From Lepidostoma basale (taxonomy: Eukaryota; Arthropoda; Insecta; Trichoptera; Lepidostomatidae): a stretch of DNA of 64,000 nucleotides. Positions 32,401-33,674 of the stretch are shown piece after piece. The DNA is taken from the NCBI GenBank assembly GCA_022606425.2, contig JAHDVF020000528.1:207091-271090 (forward strand), in the 5' to 3' direction. The number at the start of each line of letters is the position of its first letter. Within the stretch, counting starts at the first letter, position 1. Under the pieces are notes generated by a model. That model saw only the letters and a program-made list of their open reading frames with translations, did no database searches and was not told the origin of the DNA. A program made the position numbers and the translations under genes.

Positions 32401-33674
32401 TGCCCCATCTGACAATATCTCCTACTCCCACAGATTTCGCAGATAGCCACTCCTGTTCCTCCGAAGAGTTTGCCTGCTATTGACCTCAGCGTACGCATCT
32501 CTGCCAACTGCACTTAAGTCTTCTTTATTGTGGTATCCGCTCTAGTCTCAATGACATACGAGTATATCAATTTAGGACTTACGCACTTTTGAATATTTTA
32601 ACTTTACTGTCAGTTTCCAAATATTTATTTTTCCATATGATCTCTTTGAGACAACCTGATATCGCCGAAGCTTTGATTACTTCCGTTATTTCGCTGACAA
32701 GGTCATTTTGTGTTTTATGATATTAAGGTGATAAACTTTGACTCTGCTCGTGGAGGGATAAGTCTTGTGACAGAGAAGGGGGCGGCGTCCAGCAGTCGCT
32801 TGCTAGTGCAGAGAGCGGGGCCGCGGGACTCGGGTCACTACACATGCGCCCCCTCAAACGCGCCCCCTGCTACCGTCAAGGTGCACATCCTCAATGGTAA
32901 GTTCTTGAAAGTTATCGATTCATTAGAACAGCGGTTCTCAAACTTTTTTGGCGACGGAACCCTTTTGAATCAATAGATATTTTATAAAGCCCTAGAATAA
33001 ACAAATCATGGTGACATGTTCTGTTAAGTGCCTAATTACTGTTAATTTAAATAAAAAACGGTGGATACGTTGAACATAAATTAAATAGACAATATGTGCA
33101 CCATCTAGAAATAACATTTTGTTATTTTATTTTATATCATTGCATTTTATATTATTTGTTTTAGATTTATTTTGTGGATGTTCGACGATTGAAGTGTGCG
33201 CGGGAGATGCCTATTGGTGGCGATGAGGTTCGCAACCCATCATACCGCGTCTCCCGCGGGGCAAAAAGATAAGGATGGAGTGTAGCGTCGGTTAAAGTGT
33301 GACAGTCCATTATTTTTGCCTACCCTTTCGGGGAGACGGCGTGATGGTTAGTTAGTTAGTTAGTTTGGTTACATGTTCATTATTTAATTATAATCATTTA
33401 ATGAAAATCACACACCTTCTACGTGGGTTTGTGGTGAAAAGTATCGAGTCTATGCATAGCCTTTCGAGGAAATGGCGTGATGGTTTGTTTGTTTGTTTTG
33501 TTTGTTTGTGTTATTTATGCAATTGAATATTTAGGTGAGTACCCGGCTGCAATGCACGGGGAGGCGGCTCCAGCGGGTTCTTGTCGCCTGCTACGGGCTT
33601 GTCTTCTACTTCATCTTCTCCTCCACTTCCTCATGAGGATTCGCCCCCCGCAAGGTCAAGCGAACGCCGCTTAG
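5433..33674 (+). CDS. dpr: Dpr-family two-Ig neuronal cell-surface protein, complete gene in six coding exons
   Basis: Joining 5433-5493, 26722-26954, 27581-27791, 29045-29172, 32728-32896 and 33535-33674 gives 942 nt (313 codons plus TAG). Every junction is GT/AG and phase-consistent (1,0,1,0,1). Residues 1-20 form a signal peptide. Residues 21-70 are a Gly/Pro/Ala-rich linker. Ig1 (~71-168) has C89, W101 and C151 with the Dpr hallmarks TVGRYTYTSDQRF and STTPPIGH. Ig2 (~169-266) has C192, W206 and C251 with GSTINLTC and YTCAPSNA. The tail NGEYPAAM (267-274) leads into a hydrophobic stretch (286-301) with a short polar end, so GPI or membrane attachment is possible but not clear-cut. N-glycosylation sequons are at N76, N96 and N189. 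Dpr proteins bind DIP partners in the Ig1 dimer interface and specify synaptic matching between neurons. The subgroup looks like fly dpr6/8/9/10/21; the exact paralogue is unresolved. Introns measure 21228, 626, 1253, 3555 and 638 bp. Confidence 0.93.
5619..5800 (+). mobile_element. SINE-B, tRNA-derived
   Basis: Begins GTGGTCTAGGGAACAGAACGC and carries a degenerate B box in GGGTTCCAGC, then CATGACCTGATTCCTTCTT, with a 3' part shared with the copies at 14655-14820 and 49880-50100 (the latter has an intact GGTTCGAACC B box). The shared head and tail show a dispersed Pol III-type retroposon, here in dpr intron 1. Confidence 0.6.
5855..6200 (+). mobile_element. two RTE-like 3' fragments, second with T1 (GTTA)n tail
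   Basis: 5868-5960 encodes VPGKRSRGRSPVRWRDQTDW, a reverse-transcriptase C-terminal signature. From ~6020 a second piece follows (GGGAGATGCCTATTGGTGGCG...CCGCGTCTCCCGCGGGG...TGGCAGTCCATTCTTTCTGC) ending in GTTAGTTAGTTAG. The second piece recurs at 33195-33365 and 55065-55232. Confidence 0.6.
6265..6600 (+). mobile_element. CR1/Jockey-like reverse transcriptase C-terminal fragment
   Basis: An uninterrupted 97-codon frame from 6286 includes VHRVTMEE, RRWTRNCDRYHLPNARIK and RILNNGLKLYNELPKDTRSL. The pattern of a substrate list, 'YNELPKD' and a short final helix is typical of the extreme C-terminus of CR1/Jockey-clade retrotransposon proteins. A sister copy with the same start point lies at 16925-17270. 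It is not a cellular gene. Confidence 0.65.
6600..7098. other. AT-rich intron 1 sequence, nothing recognised
   Basis: No repeat shared with the rest of the window and no meaningful reading frame seen. Confidence 0.4.
7099..7253. mobile_element. short MITE with CAGGGTGT inverted ends
   Basis: The left end ACAGGGTGTTGA and the right end GGGACACCCTGTA are inverted copies separated by about 130 bp without coding capacity. The 'ACACCCTGTATA' end is common among insect miniature elements. The superfamily is not determined. Confidence 0.5.
7380..7560. other. non-repetitive block in dpr intron 1, possible regulatory element
   Basis: Moderate GC content, no match to any repeat family in the window. 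Contains TCGATTGTGTCGGCCATTTT, GGCGCGTTC, TTCGCGCGAAAT and TAATGAGGGG. Distinct from the surrounding AT-rich sequence. Conservation cannot be judged from one genome. Confidence 0.3.
7785..8265. repeat. FB2 foldback repeat split by an RTE-like insertion
   Basis: Left arm (AAAAATGTCTCTTTTCTGGAAG...GGGAATGCCATGATTCGCC) and right arm (GATAATGTCTTAGAAAGGC, GAAACATGTCATTCCC, TAGAAAACAGACATTGTCAT) are interrupted at 7863-8105. TTCGCCTT-like words on both sides of the insert could be its target duplication. The element end GTTCAAGAAACAA matches other FB2 copies. Confidence 0.65.
7863..8105 (-). mobile_element. RTE-like 3' fragment nested in FB2, T2 tail
   Basis: The minus strand encodes RNPACIAQDARDLSPMAGKR, then KRGRPRATWRRALPGEVKTA, TWDVVRHQACDRVGWRRFLEAL and a stop. 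It ends GGTGTGACAGGACAAAAAGAAG with a short GAA tail. It is about 90% like the copy at 27085-27543, so one family is involved. The insertion is younger than the FB2 copy it splits. Confidence 0.7.
8500..9075 (-). mobile_element. RTE-like fragment, decayed
   Basis: Minus-strand words match the T1 family: GTACCGATCCC and GGAACTGGCAAAAATGATGA upstream, then GATGGTTTGGACACGTGGG, CGACGTGCGTGCACGACACG and ATGTTTAGGAAACGAAAG. Frames are broken. The same protein is better preserved at 37615-38070 and 42664-43212. Confidence 0.55.
9190..9330. other. non-repetitive block in dpr intron 1
   Basis: Balanced composition (GGGTCCCAACACGTAGCG, CGGATCAACTGGAGGG, AAGCGCTCCACTG) without a match elsewhere in the window. 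Possible regulatory sequence. Confidence 0.22.
9655..9860 (+). mobile_element. RTE-like reverse transcriptase fragment
   Basis: Encodes TVRTKYLLRKADMKILEPIV followed by SRTVRDRK and, after a frame break, GRRPSKR-like residues. This resembles the segment 'KTLRFIAGKTLRDRIR' of the copies at 35555 and 56975. Confidence 0.5.
10020..10250. repeat. FB4 foldback repeat, both arms
   Basis: Left arm TTATGAATTAAAACACTGTTTTTTCC is mirrored by right arm AAAAACAGTGTTTTAAATCATAA. The hammerhead-like block lies on the minus strand (GTTCTC, CCGATGT, hairpin GAAGG...CCTTC, GAAACATGTT, GAGAA). Two core positions are mutated relative to the canonical motif. Confidence 0.6.
10320..10445. repeat. FB2 foldback repeat, one arm
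   Basis: Contains the family end TTGTTTCTTGAGCAAT and the arm CTATTTTCTAGAAGTTTTAG...TAGAAATAACACATTTCTCC. The opposite arm is missing, and an FB3 element follows at 10475. Confidence 0.5.
10475..10800. repeat. FB3 foldback repeat with hammerhead-like motif in one arm
   Basis: A large palindrome centred at about 10651 (GGCAGATCTGTC). Arms share TTTGTAAACAATTTT, TGTATCTTTATAATATG, AGTGTTGTATATA and the outer CTACAACACAAAGTATGG. The right arm carries a complete hammerhead-like motif; the left arm keeps both stem I strands but lacks the core. Other copies: 11740, 17640, 46585. Confidence 0.7.
10711..10761 (+). ncRNA. hammerhead-like ribozyme motif (FB3 type), long stem I
   Basis: Stem I: 10712-10720 pairs with 10752-10760 over nine contiguous pairs (two G-U). 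The core is CCGAAGA (10721-10727; U4 replaced by C). Stem II is GAC (10730-10732) with GTC (10738-10740). GAA (10742-10744), minimal stem III ACATGT (10745-10750) and cleavage base C10751 follow. It is the best stem I in the window but has one core substitution; the copy at 18239 has the intact core. Confidence 0.45.
10862..11430. other. intron 1 sequence without an identified feature
   Basis: Includes a somewhat GC-richer patch at ~11130-11260 (CAGGGCGCCCGTGGCTGTG). A splice-acceptor-like TTATTTTGTTACAG ends at 11410, but no exon with recognisable coding content follows. Confidence 0.3.
11433..11610 (-). mobile_element. SINE-A, tRNA-derived
   Basis: On the minus strand: tRNA-like head CGACCTTCGTGGCC...TAGTGG with A-box character, B box GGTTCGATTCC, then GTAGAATTCACGTGACAATA and the ATCACATGTCACGAGAATC tail. 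The family has eleven copies or parts in the window. The head reads like a tRNA but the body is clearly a retroposon. Confidence 0.75.
11740..11975. repeat. FB3 foldback repeat, partial
   Basis: Shows CTGTCAAAACTGACCATATT, TTTGTAAACAATTTT, a degenerate CACTGAGGAAGGGCTGGG / TTCCGAAACATAAA hammerhead remnant and the CATCTACAACACAACATGCG end. Confidence 0.55.
12401..12435. repeat. (TC)n microsatellite
   Basis: Thirty-five bases of TC dinucleotides with one CC interruption. Confidence 0.9.
12473..12795. mobile_element. hAT-like MITE nested in an RTE-like fragment
   Basis: Ends CAGTGATTCCCAAA and TTTGGGAACCTCTG are inverted terminal repeats of the common hAT form CAGNGGTTCCCAAA. The flanking octamers GTCTAAGA (12465-12472) and GTCGAATA (12796-12803) agree at six of eight positions, fitting an aged 8-bp target duplication. 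The 323-bp interior includes the internal GGGGTCTA repeats and no coding frame. Confidence 0.75.
12915..13240 (-). mobile_element. RTE-like 3' fragment, T1 tail
   Basis: The minus strand encodes MELMDESRMVKKLYTSSVSG, KRSRRRPRKTWHDQINQLLK and RSRNNRRACVVRCMNV, ending in CCGGGGAAATGGCGTGATGG and GTTAGTTAG. Several stops follow in the last third. Confidence 0.65.
13240..13785. other. intron 1 sequence, nothing recognised
   Basis: AT-rich; open frames here have no family resemblance. Confidence 0.35.
13790..14095 (+). mobile_element. RTE-like fragment, heavily decayed
   Basis: Contains GGTTTGGACATATGAAACGC, ATGGTTGAAGAAAAAAATG, GGTTGGCCATGTTAGAAG and GTAAGAATCGATGTGCGTG, in the same order as the better copy at 42664-43212. 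Frames are destroyed. Confidence 0.55.
14250..14650 (-). mobile_element. CR1/Jockey-like reverse transcriptase C-terminal fragment
   Basis: The minus strand encodes RRDGHLITHFFRLLRG, VLEDVRLFVPDRFLRQRQHR, AARTNLPLVTPVGRAINLLN and SEIDVFHISESTFRRQI. 'P...R.NL...P..R.I.L.N' followed by the D-F helix is the C-terminal signature of Jockey/CR1-type polyproteins. A + strand copy of the same family lies at 40955-41545. Confidence 0.7.
14655..14820 (+). mobile_element. SINE-B, tRNA-derived
   Basis: TGATAGAACGCTTGGCTGCTG, GATCCAGGAGACATTGGTTC and GATCAGATTCCTTCTT align with 5619-5800 in the same order. It abuts the CR1/Jockey-like fragment to the left. Confidence 0.55.
14960..15930. other. intron 1 sequence without an identified feature
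   Basis: AT-rich and mostly featureless. A hairpin at 15442-15474 (CTTGAAACG, TTA loop, CGTTTCAAG) is the only strong structure. Confidence 0.35.
15936..16140 (+). mobile_element. SINE-A with internal deletion in the head
   Basis: TTTGTGGCAGAGTAGTAAG runs directly into GTCCCGGATTCGATTCCCGG, so the anticodon-arm part of the tRNA-like head is missing. The body (GTAGAATTCACGTGACAATA, GGCTACC-like, AATCAATATAATAGTT) and the GTATACAAAC end are present. Confidence 0.7.
16150..16430. repeat. FB1 foldback repeat with two intact arms
   Basis: GGATTAATTGTATCTCAAG at 16150 is mirrored by TTGAGATACAATTAATCC at ~16345-16362, and GACGAAGATGTAAATT / AATTTACATCTTCGTC and TGGAAACAGAATATGG / CCATATTTTGTTTCC extend each arm to about 60 bp. 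An outer segment (CCCGCAATGGGT...GTATACATTCAAAA) matches 2404-2470. Confidence 0.7.
16925..17270 (+). mobile_element. CR1/Jockey-like reverse transcriptase C-terminal fragment
   Basis: A 97-codon open frame from 16955 with HRHWTRNCGRYHLPIART and RILNNGLKLYNELPKDTRNL. It is closely similar to 6265-6600 over the same stretch, including the upstream GTTTACAGACAAACAAAAC. Confidence 0.65.
17447..17620 (-). mobile_element. SINE-A lacking its B-box region
   Basis: Minus strand: CGACCTTCGTGGCAGAATGG...CTATGACTGCCACACCGAAAG runs directly into the GGTCTGGTGTAGAATTCACG body, so the TTCGATTCC box and following CAGTGTGATTGTCACACTG are missing. The GCAATTTGGTATAAACG tail end remains. Confidence 0.65.
17738..18205. 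mobile_element. RTE-like fragment with 5' inversion (twin-priming structure)
   Basis: 17738-17948 is the 3' part on the minus strand (SNILNVGHMRSQRNRRACMT, RCMNVEEAREICHE, ending with the GTTAG-type tail). 17949-18205 is the adjoining upstream part but on the + strand (LMYRCEA, NWQKKDESRINAVEM, GHMERMNEERMVKKKYM). Comparison with the collinear copy at 37615-38070 shows the two pieces are neighbours in the element, with a few bases lost at the switch. Confidence 0.65.
18239..18289 (+). ncRNA. hammerhead-like ribozyme motif with intact core
   Basis: Core CTGAAGA (18249-18255), one extra A, stem II GGAC (18257-18260) / GTCC (18266-18269) with loop TGGTT, GAA (18270-18272), minimal stem III ACATGT (18273-18278) and cleavage base C18279. 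Stem I pairs 18240-18248 with 18280-18288 with one C-C mismatch and three G-U pairs. All invariant core bases of a hammerhead are present. The extra base before stem II is the one departure. Confidence 0.5.
18322..18843. other. intron 1 sequence, nothing recognised
   Basis: AT-rich, no shared repeat and no coding signal identified. Confidence 0.35.
18845..19062 (-). mobile_element. SINE-A, near full length
   Basis: Minus strand has the head with GATTGGTAAAAGCTCTGACT, the B box GGTTCGATTACC, CAGTGTGATTGTCACACTG, GTAGAATTCACGTTACAATA and the AATTGGGTTCAAATACCC tail ending GTATACAAATG. Confidence 0.75.
19190..19340. repeat. FB5 foldback repeat
   Basis: Left arm GGATACCTCCATCTTCAGG (from 19196) mirrors right arm CCTGAAGATGGAGGTATGC; further out TAAAATATT/AATATTT words pair. 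Related copy at 45110-45310. Confidence 0.6.
19267..19307 (+). ncRNA. hammerhead-like ribozyme motif (FB5 type), intact core
   Basis: Core CTGAAGA (19272-19278), one extra T, stem II GGAG (19280-19283) / CTTC (19289-19292), GAA (19293-19295), stem III ACATGT (19296-19301), cleavage base C19302. Stem I is ATAC (19268-19271) with GTGT (19303-19306), including one U-G pair. Confidence 0.48.
19446..19850 (-). pseudogene. unidentified protein-coding remnant or nested exon
   Basis: The minus strand stays open for about 130 codons from a TAA at ~19845 to a stop at 19446: KALSEVIKQPETWVRCAISV, NGEIVLLSYRTDTLRTYGSV, ALWGNFLMPELQQFDGTRV, MEHLNIPYGIHKRYKEYFYL and EKLQAYLRKHQ. Residue composition is that of a globular protein, and no ATG begins the frame, so it looks like an internal exon or a captured gene fragment. 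I do not recognise the family and could not match it to the transposons here. Confidence 0.4.
20150..20345. repeat. FB6 foldback repeat (TTGCACTTTTCAAAACATG family)
   Basis: CACTTTTCAAAACATGTTGC on one side and TGAAACAGGTTTGTGAAAA on the other form arms around a CCTTTCTTAG / CTGTGTCCTG centre. Similar blocks occur near 38870-38960 and 39290-39440 with an ACACCGAAGGAGG or CACTGAAGAAGGG element. Confidence 0.45.
20640..20810 (+). mobile_element. 3' end of a CR1/Jockey-like element
   Basis: ATGCCTTAAACTGAAAATATG, TGTCTTTTGAGAAAAATAAAC and TGATTTGATTTT match the 3' end of the fragment at 40955-41545, including the (TGATT)n-like tail. Confidence 0.5.
20822..21240. repeat. FB1 foldback repeat, nearly full length
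   Basis: Starts with TATACGAATATTGGATTTC and CACCCACCGTGGG, then TTTAATTGTATCTCAAG, CATAGATGGCGTTAGTATG, ACATATATACAACCTCC, the GGAATGGGGAATGTT core and TTGAGATACAATTAAA. A TCATGATTT direct repeat flanks the inner unit (20873-20881 and ~21233-21241). Confidence 0.7.
21240..22275. other. AT-rich intron 1 sequence with one RTE-like scrap
   Basis: At ~21735-21800 GGAGTACGGAGTCGAAGAAGACC and GAAAATATGGCACGACC (read in pieces) match the 'VRSRGRPRKTWHDQ' region of T1 elements. The remainder shows nothing. Confidence 0.45.
22280..22745 (+). mobile_element. CR1/Jockey-like C-terminal fragment with 3' UTR
   Basis: Encodes RAKVFHLPVYRTNYAQSSVL, CDNHNKHFGDIDVFHLNE and a stop. This is the 'R.F..P..RTN....S...R' plus D-F ending of Jockey/CR1-type proteins. 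The 3' part AGCATGTAATTGGCCTTAC and GATATCGCTATAAATAAATAA recurs at 58980-59085. Confidence 0.65.
23232..23357. repeat. 18-bp tandem repeat, seven units
   Basis: Seven gapless 18-bp units of the form ATGTTTATTTTTAACAAA, each with one to a few substitutions. No spacers and far too similar to be a CRISPR array; a minisatellite. Confidence 0.85.
23467..23493. repeat. (TTA)n microsatellite
   Basis: Nine uninterrupted TTA/TAT trinucleotides. Confidence 0.9.
23518..23885. repeat. FB2 foldback repeats with hAT-like end between them
   Basis: 23518-23690 carries AATGAAAACGTCTGCC, ACATGTTTCGCCCTTCTAAGG, ATAGAAGACAGACGTTTT and GGAGTTTTACATC. 23753-23790 begins CAGCGGTCACCAAACTTTGG, a hAT-type terminus, and runs into another FB2 arm (TTTGATAATCCCTCAG...). 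Confidence 0.55.
24016..24205 (+). mobile_element. SINE-A, diverged
   Basis: TTGCGGTGAAGTGGCAAG, GACTGCCACACTGAA, CGGATTCGATTCCCGG, GTGTGATTGTAACACTG, GTAGAATTCACGTGACAATA and a degenerate tail, all in family order. Confidence 0.7.
24556..24636. repeat. solo palindrome of FB1 outer ends
   Basis: GTGAAATGTATACTTATATC...GTATACGAATCCTG is followed after GACATTA by its exact reverse complement (CAGGATTCGTATAC...GTATACATTTC). The arms match the outer end of the FB1 copy at 20822. It appears to be an FB1 that has lost its interior. Confidence 0.7.
24893..26214 (+). mobile_element. complete mariner transposon
   Basis: 1322 bp flanked by TA dinucleotides. The left end CGAGGTCTGTTCAAAAAG and right end (inverted) CAAGGTCTGTTCAAAAAG continue with TATCGCGAATTTT, so the ~31-bp terminal inverted repeats differ at one position. 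It encloses an uninterrupted transposase. It lies in dpr intron 1 in the same orientation as the gene. Confidence 0.92.
25099..26160 (+). CDS. mariner transposase, intact D,D34D
   Basis: 353 codons from the ATG at 25099 (a further upstream in-frame ATG at 25054 adds 15 unrelated residues; MDQRICIKFCV is the usual family start). The N-terminal part has two helix-turn-helix regions (GEATLDQSNVYRWYKMF; ITVREVAEDLNISIGSCHSI) that bind the terminal repeats. The catalytic triad is D154 (ITGDESW), D249 (HHDNAPAHT) and D284 (YSPDLAPCDFFLF), spaced D,D34D as in Mos1. The WVYGYD-like and linker motifs are present, and no stop or frameshift is seen. It excises and reinserts the element at TA. Intact frame and near-identical ends suggest a recent arrival. 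Confidence 0.93.
   Translation: MDQRICIKFCVKNKIKCADAFRILTVAYGEATLDQSNVYRWYKMFSEGREDMNDEERAGRPSTSTTDENIDKVKKIVLANRRITVREVAEDLNISIGSCHSILTNDLGMSRVAAKFVPKLLNFDQKQHRVNIAQEMLDSVRDDPNVLQRVITGDESWVYGYDVETKAQSSQWKLPHEPRPKKARQVRSNVKVLLTVFFDCRGVVHHEFLPQGSTVNKEYYLQVMRNLREAIRQKRPDLWKNKNWLLHHDNAPAHTSLLVREYLAKNNTVMVPQPPYSPDLAPCDFFLFPKLKRPMKGRRYATIEEIKTASKEELNKITKNDFFKCFEDWKKRWHKCIISEGNYFEGDKIDIHE
26403..26720. other. 3' end of dpr intron 1, not assigned to a repeat
   Basis: GC-richer than most of the intron (GCCTTTCCGTCAGCTTCGC, CCTAGGCCCGTCCCTCGTCC, CGAGGGTCCGACGCAGC). No match elsewhere in the window. Ends in a good polypyrimidine tract and CAG acceptor. Confidence 0.3.
26722..26954 (+). CDS. dpr coding exon 2 (linker and start of Ig1)
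   Basis: The acceptor ttttttcccag precedes it; the donor is ACG|gtcagt. It encodes residues 21-98: a low-complexity Gly/Pro/Ala/Val linker, then FDFSVPANLTGLVGQPVRLL with the first Ig1 cysteine (C89), ending LGNRT. The Dpr family splits Ig1 exactly before VSW, as here. Its very high GC content contrasts with the flanking introns. Confidence 0.92.
26975..27045. repeat. FB1 end fragment in dpr intron 2
   Basis: AATTGTATCTCAATAGAGAC, GAAGATGTAAATTATTTGG and AAACAGAGAGTCGAGGCG match one FB1 arm. It starts only ~20 bp downstream of the exon 2 donor. Confidence 0.6.
27085..27543 (-). mobile_element. RTE-like 3' fragment in dpr intron 2, ending at the exon 3 acceptor
   Basis: Continuous minus-strand frame: VKSVLLYECETWKSTADVVG, KLQLFINRCLRSIFKIYWPQ, KWQWIGHTLRRNPACITQGA, KRKRGRPRATWRRTLQDEVK and NVRHQACDRVGWRRFLEALG, then stop, with an A-rich 3' end at 27085. 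It is the best preserved RTE-like frame in the window (about 145 codons). Its 5' truncation point lies against the hexamer repeat at 27537-27569. Confidence 0.75.
27537..27569. repeat. (TTGTAA)n hexamer repeat next to the exon 3 splice acceptor
   Basis: Five to six units of TTGTAA, the last diverged (CTGTAA). It ends 11 bp before exon 3 and occupies the position where a polypyrimidine tract would be expected. Confidence 0.8.
27581..27791 (+). CDS. dpr coding exon 3 (rest of Ig1)
   Basis: Encodes VSWMRHRDTHLLTVGRYTYT, SDQRFEAQ and RDSGTYECQVSTTPPIGHHV, residues 99-168: the most diagnostic Dpr segment, with W101, the DSGTYEC motif and C151. The donor is GTCG|gtgagt. The acceptor (gatcgaag) lacks a pyrimidine tract and directly follows a hexamer repeat and a retrotransposon fragment, but the junction is fixed by homology and phase. 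Confidence 0.95.
27890..28310 (+). mobile_element. RTE-like fragment in dpr intron 3 (first of three)
   Basis: CTTATGTATGGAAGTGAAGC, then frames for NWQKKDESKINAVEMRSLRR, RSLRWFGHMERMDEGRMVKN, GKRSRGRPRKTWHVQMNQLL and RSRNNRRACMSRCVNVEDAR. One frame break near 28050. The 3' tail is replaced by the FB7 piece that follows. Confidence 0.65.
28320..28450. repeat. FB7 foldback arm (GTTGGCGAAACA family)
   Basis: GCCAACATCAGTTGGCGAAAC forms a hairpin followed by GAAACAACCGTCGTGAC, as in the related 53335-53570 copy (ACCAACATCGGTTGGCGAAAC, AGCTGTCGCGAAAC). The hammerhead upstream core is degenerate here. Confidence 0.45.
28440..28810 (+). mobile_element. RTE-like fragment in dpr intron 3 (second of three), T1 tail
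   Basis: ATGAACAAAATTATGAAAGG, then VYVNDINGVRSRGRPRKIWH-like codons, YDSLNVEESREVCQDRVVWR and SILSAYPCGETA, stop and GGTTTGTTTGTTTG. The reading frame changes at least twice. Confidence 0.65.
28885..29000 (+). mobile_element. RTE-like remnant in dpr intron 3 (third of three)
   Basis: GGCCATGCTAGAAGGCGG, CATCGACTTGCGTGAATGAC, TGAATGTGGAGGAAGCTAG and GTGACGGTCCGTTCTGG match the C-terminal end of the same family. It ends ~45 bp before exon 4. Confidence 0.55.
29045..29172 (+). CDS. dpr coding exon 4 (start of Ig2)
   Basis: Encodes residues 169-211: EPETEILGGPELFINLGSTI, then NLTC (C192) and RHAPEPPPSITW (W206). The acceptor is attgccaag, the donor CAG|gtaact. The sequence matches the linker and B-C strands of the second Dpr Ig domain. 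Confidence 0.93.
29205..29385. repeat. FB8 foldback repeat in dpr intron 4
   Basis: GACTAATAAAATCATTACATTACAATAATTCA is mirrored around 29325 (broken here only for length). One arm has CCGTTATTTCAACAGCGACC, AGTTTCGCCAGGCC and GGTGGCAGC-type words that recur at 31571-31735 (TGGCGAAATCGGTCACTATC). GAAACTGGTC on the minus strand is a hammerhead-like 3' end. Confidence 0.55.
29390..29690 (+). mobile_element. RTE-like reverse transcriptase fragment, T2 subfamily
   Basis: Encodes LLYGCKTWILKVNVMNRLEA, FEMWIYRKMLHILWTDRVSN, AEVLQRARANRELLSSVKIR and KVSYLGHVLRGDKYHFLRL up to EGRRT and a stop. A near twin is cut by the window end at 63690-64000. Confidence 0.7.
29700..29985. other. AT-rich intron 4 sequence, nothing recognised
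   Basis: Runs of A and T with short ORFs; no repeat match found. Confidence 0.35.
29988..31112 (-). pseudogene. antisense pseudogene of an unnamed insect protein, with retained intron
   Basis: On the minus strand one frame runs from 30775 to 29988 with only two internal stops (near 30486 and 30312): TVSRKYLYNQMQQQDLPNLD, FKQRFAYFKTSMKEKWPKA, RPGWPSKAFEDSSEKTKRKK, HAAQTTLQARGKGDASKIL, PMSPTLHKILIHDAAVIENA and LLPIGQLSEEAAEARNKHFR. The frame begins at an acceptor (GAATTTTAG, 30776). An upstream block FEVIVLDSNNS ends at a donor (TCAG|gtaata, ~31103), with matching phase 1. So it is not a processed copy. I have seen this domain type repeatedly in insects (the 'SPT.HK.LIHG' and 'LPIG.LSEEA.EARNK' motifs) but know no function for it. 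It may be transposon-borne. Confidence 0.55.
31144..31262 (+). other. possible exon-like open frame of unknown origin
   Basis: After TATTAG the + strand encodes VDKAKFSLFNVYTESAKNND, DVHFVRRTSFNHLRAHTVK with GC-rich codons, unlike the surrounding intron. It ends AAAG|gttcgtg, a poor donor. It does not match Dpr or any transposon I recognise. It could be a captured exon or a remnant. Confidence 0.25.
31385..31570 (+). mobile_element. RTE-like 3' fragment, T2 subfamily
   Basis: GGGGAGTTGGGAGAAGGCAG, WTGI-like codons, CTGTTCCAAGTGGCGCAGG and GATCGCCAACGTTGGGGGG, ending ACACGGCACCGAAAGATGAAG. It matches 58660-58870 and 60130-60265. Confidence 0.6.
31571..31735. repeat. FB8 foldback repeat
   Basis: Contains AACTGGTCACTGGTGACCAGT (hairpin), GCCTGGCGAAATCGGTCAC and AGACAAAGTGGAAGCAG. 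Shared with 29205-29385, in the opposite sense. Confidence 0.45.
31850..32170 (+). mobile_element. RTE-like 3' fragment with (GAA)n tail
   Basis: GTGACCCAAAGAGACATGG, AGACGAAAAGTGGACAAG, WKDDMNRHVGITWMQSAQDR, VMWKRIDEAFVQEWTGIG and a stop, then GGAAGAAGAAGAAGAAG. Frame breaks precede the WKDDMN block. It meets an opposite-strand fragment tail to tail. Confidence 0.65.
32170..32500 (-). mobile_element. RTE-like 3' fragment, same family as 1272-1575
   Basis: The minus strand encodes HKRHWNAHVQRMNSSRIPH, GRPPKT-like residues and SDSWESTSHKRPA, with a TTC run on + (32194-32207). It points toward the 31850 fragment. Confidence 0.6.
32728..32896 (+). CDS. dpr coding exon 5 (rest of Ig2)
   Basis: Encodes residues 212-267 plus one base: VINFDSARGGISLVTEKG, SSSRLLVQRAGPRDSGHYTC and APSNAPPATVKVHILN. 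It contains the second Ig2 cysteine (C251) in a DSGHYTC motif. The acceptor is tgatattaag, the donor AATG|gtaagt. Confidence 0.94.
32931..33060. mobile_element. hAT-like terminus in dpr intron 5
   Basis: CAGCGGTTCTCAAACTTTTT followed by GGCGACGGAACCCTTTT is a standard hAT-type left end. The opposite terminus is not visible, so it is truncated. Confidence 0.5.
33195..33513 (+). mobile_element. RTE-like T1 tails in dpr intron 5
   Basis: 33195-33365 repeats the 'GGGAGATGCCTATTGGTGGCG' to GTTAGTTAGTTAGTT unit. 33452-33513 is a second minimal tail (AGCCTTTCGAGGAAATGGCG, TGATGG, GTTTGTTTGTTTG) ending ~20 bp before the exon 6 acceptor. Confidence 0.65.
33535..33674 (+). CDS. dpr coding exon 6 (C-terminal tail and stop)
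   Basis: The acceptor is gaatatttag. It encodes GEYPAAMHGEAAPAGS (Dpr signature), then a Leu-rich hydrophobic segment interrupted by Cys, Arg and His (residues 284-301), then RIRPPQGQANAA and TAG. The tail ends polar rather than hydrophobic, unlike a textbook GPI signal; a C-terminal membrane anchor or a secreted form are alternatives. No definite polyadenylation signal was found nearby. Confidence 0.87.
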
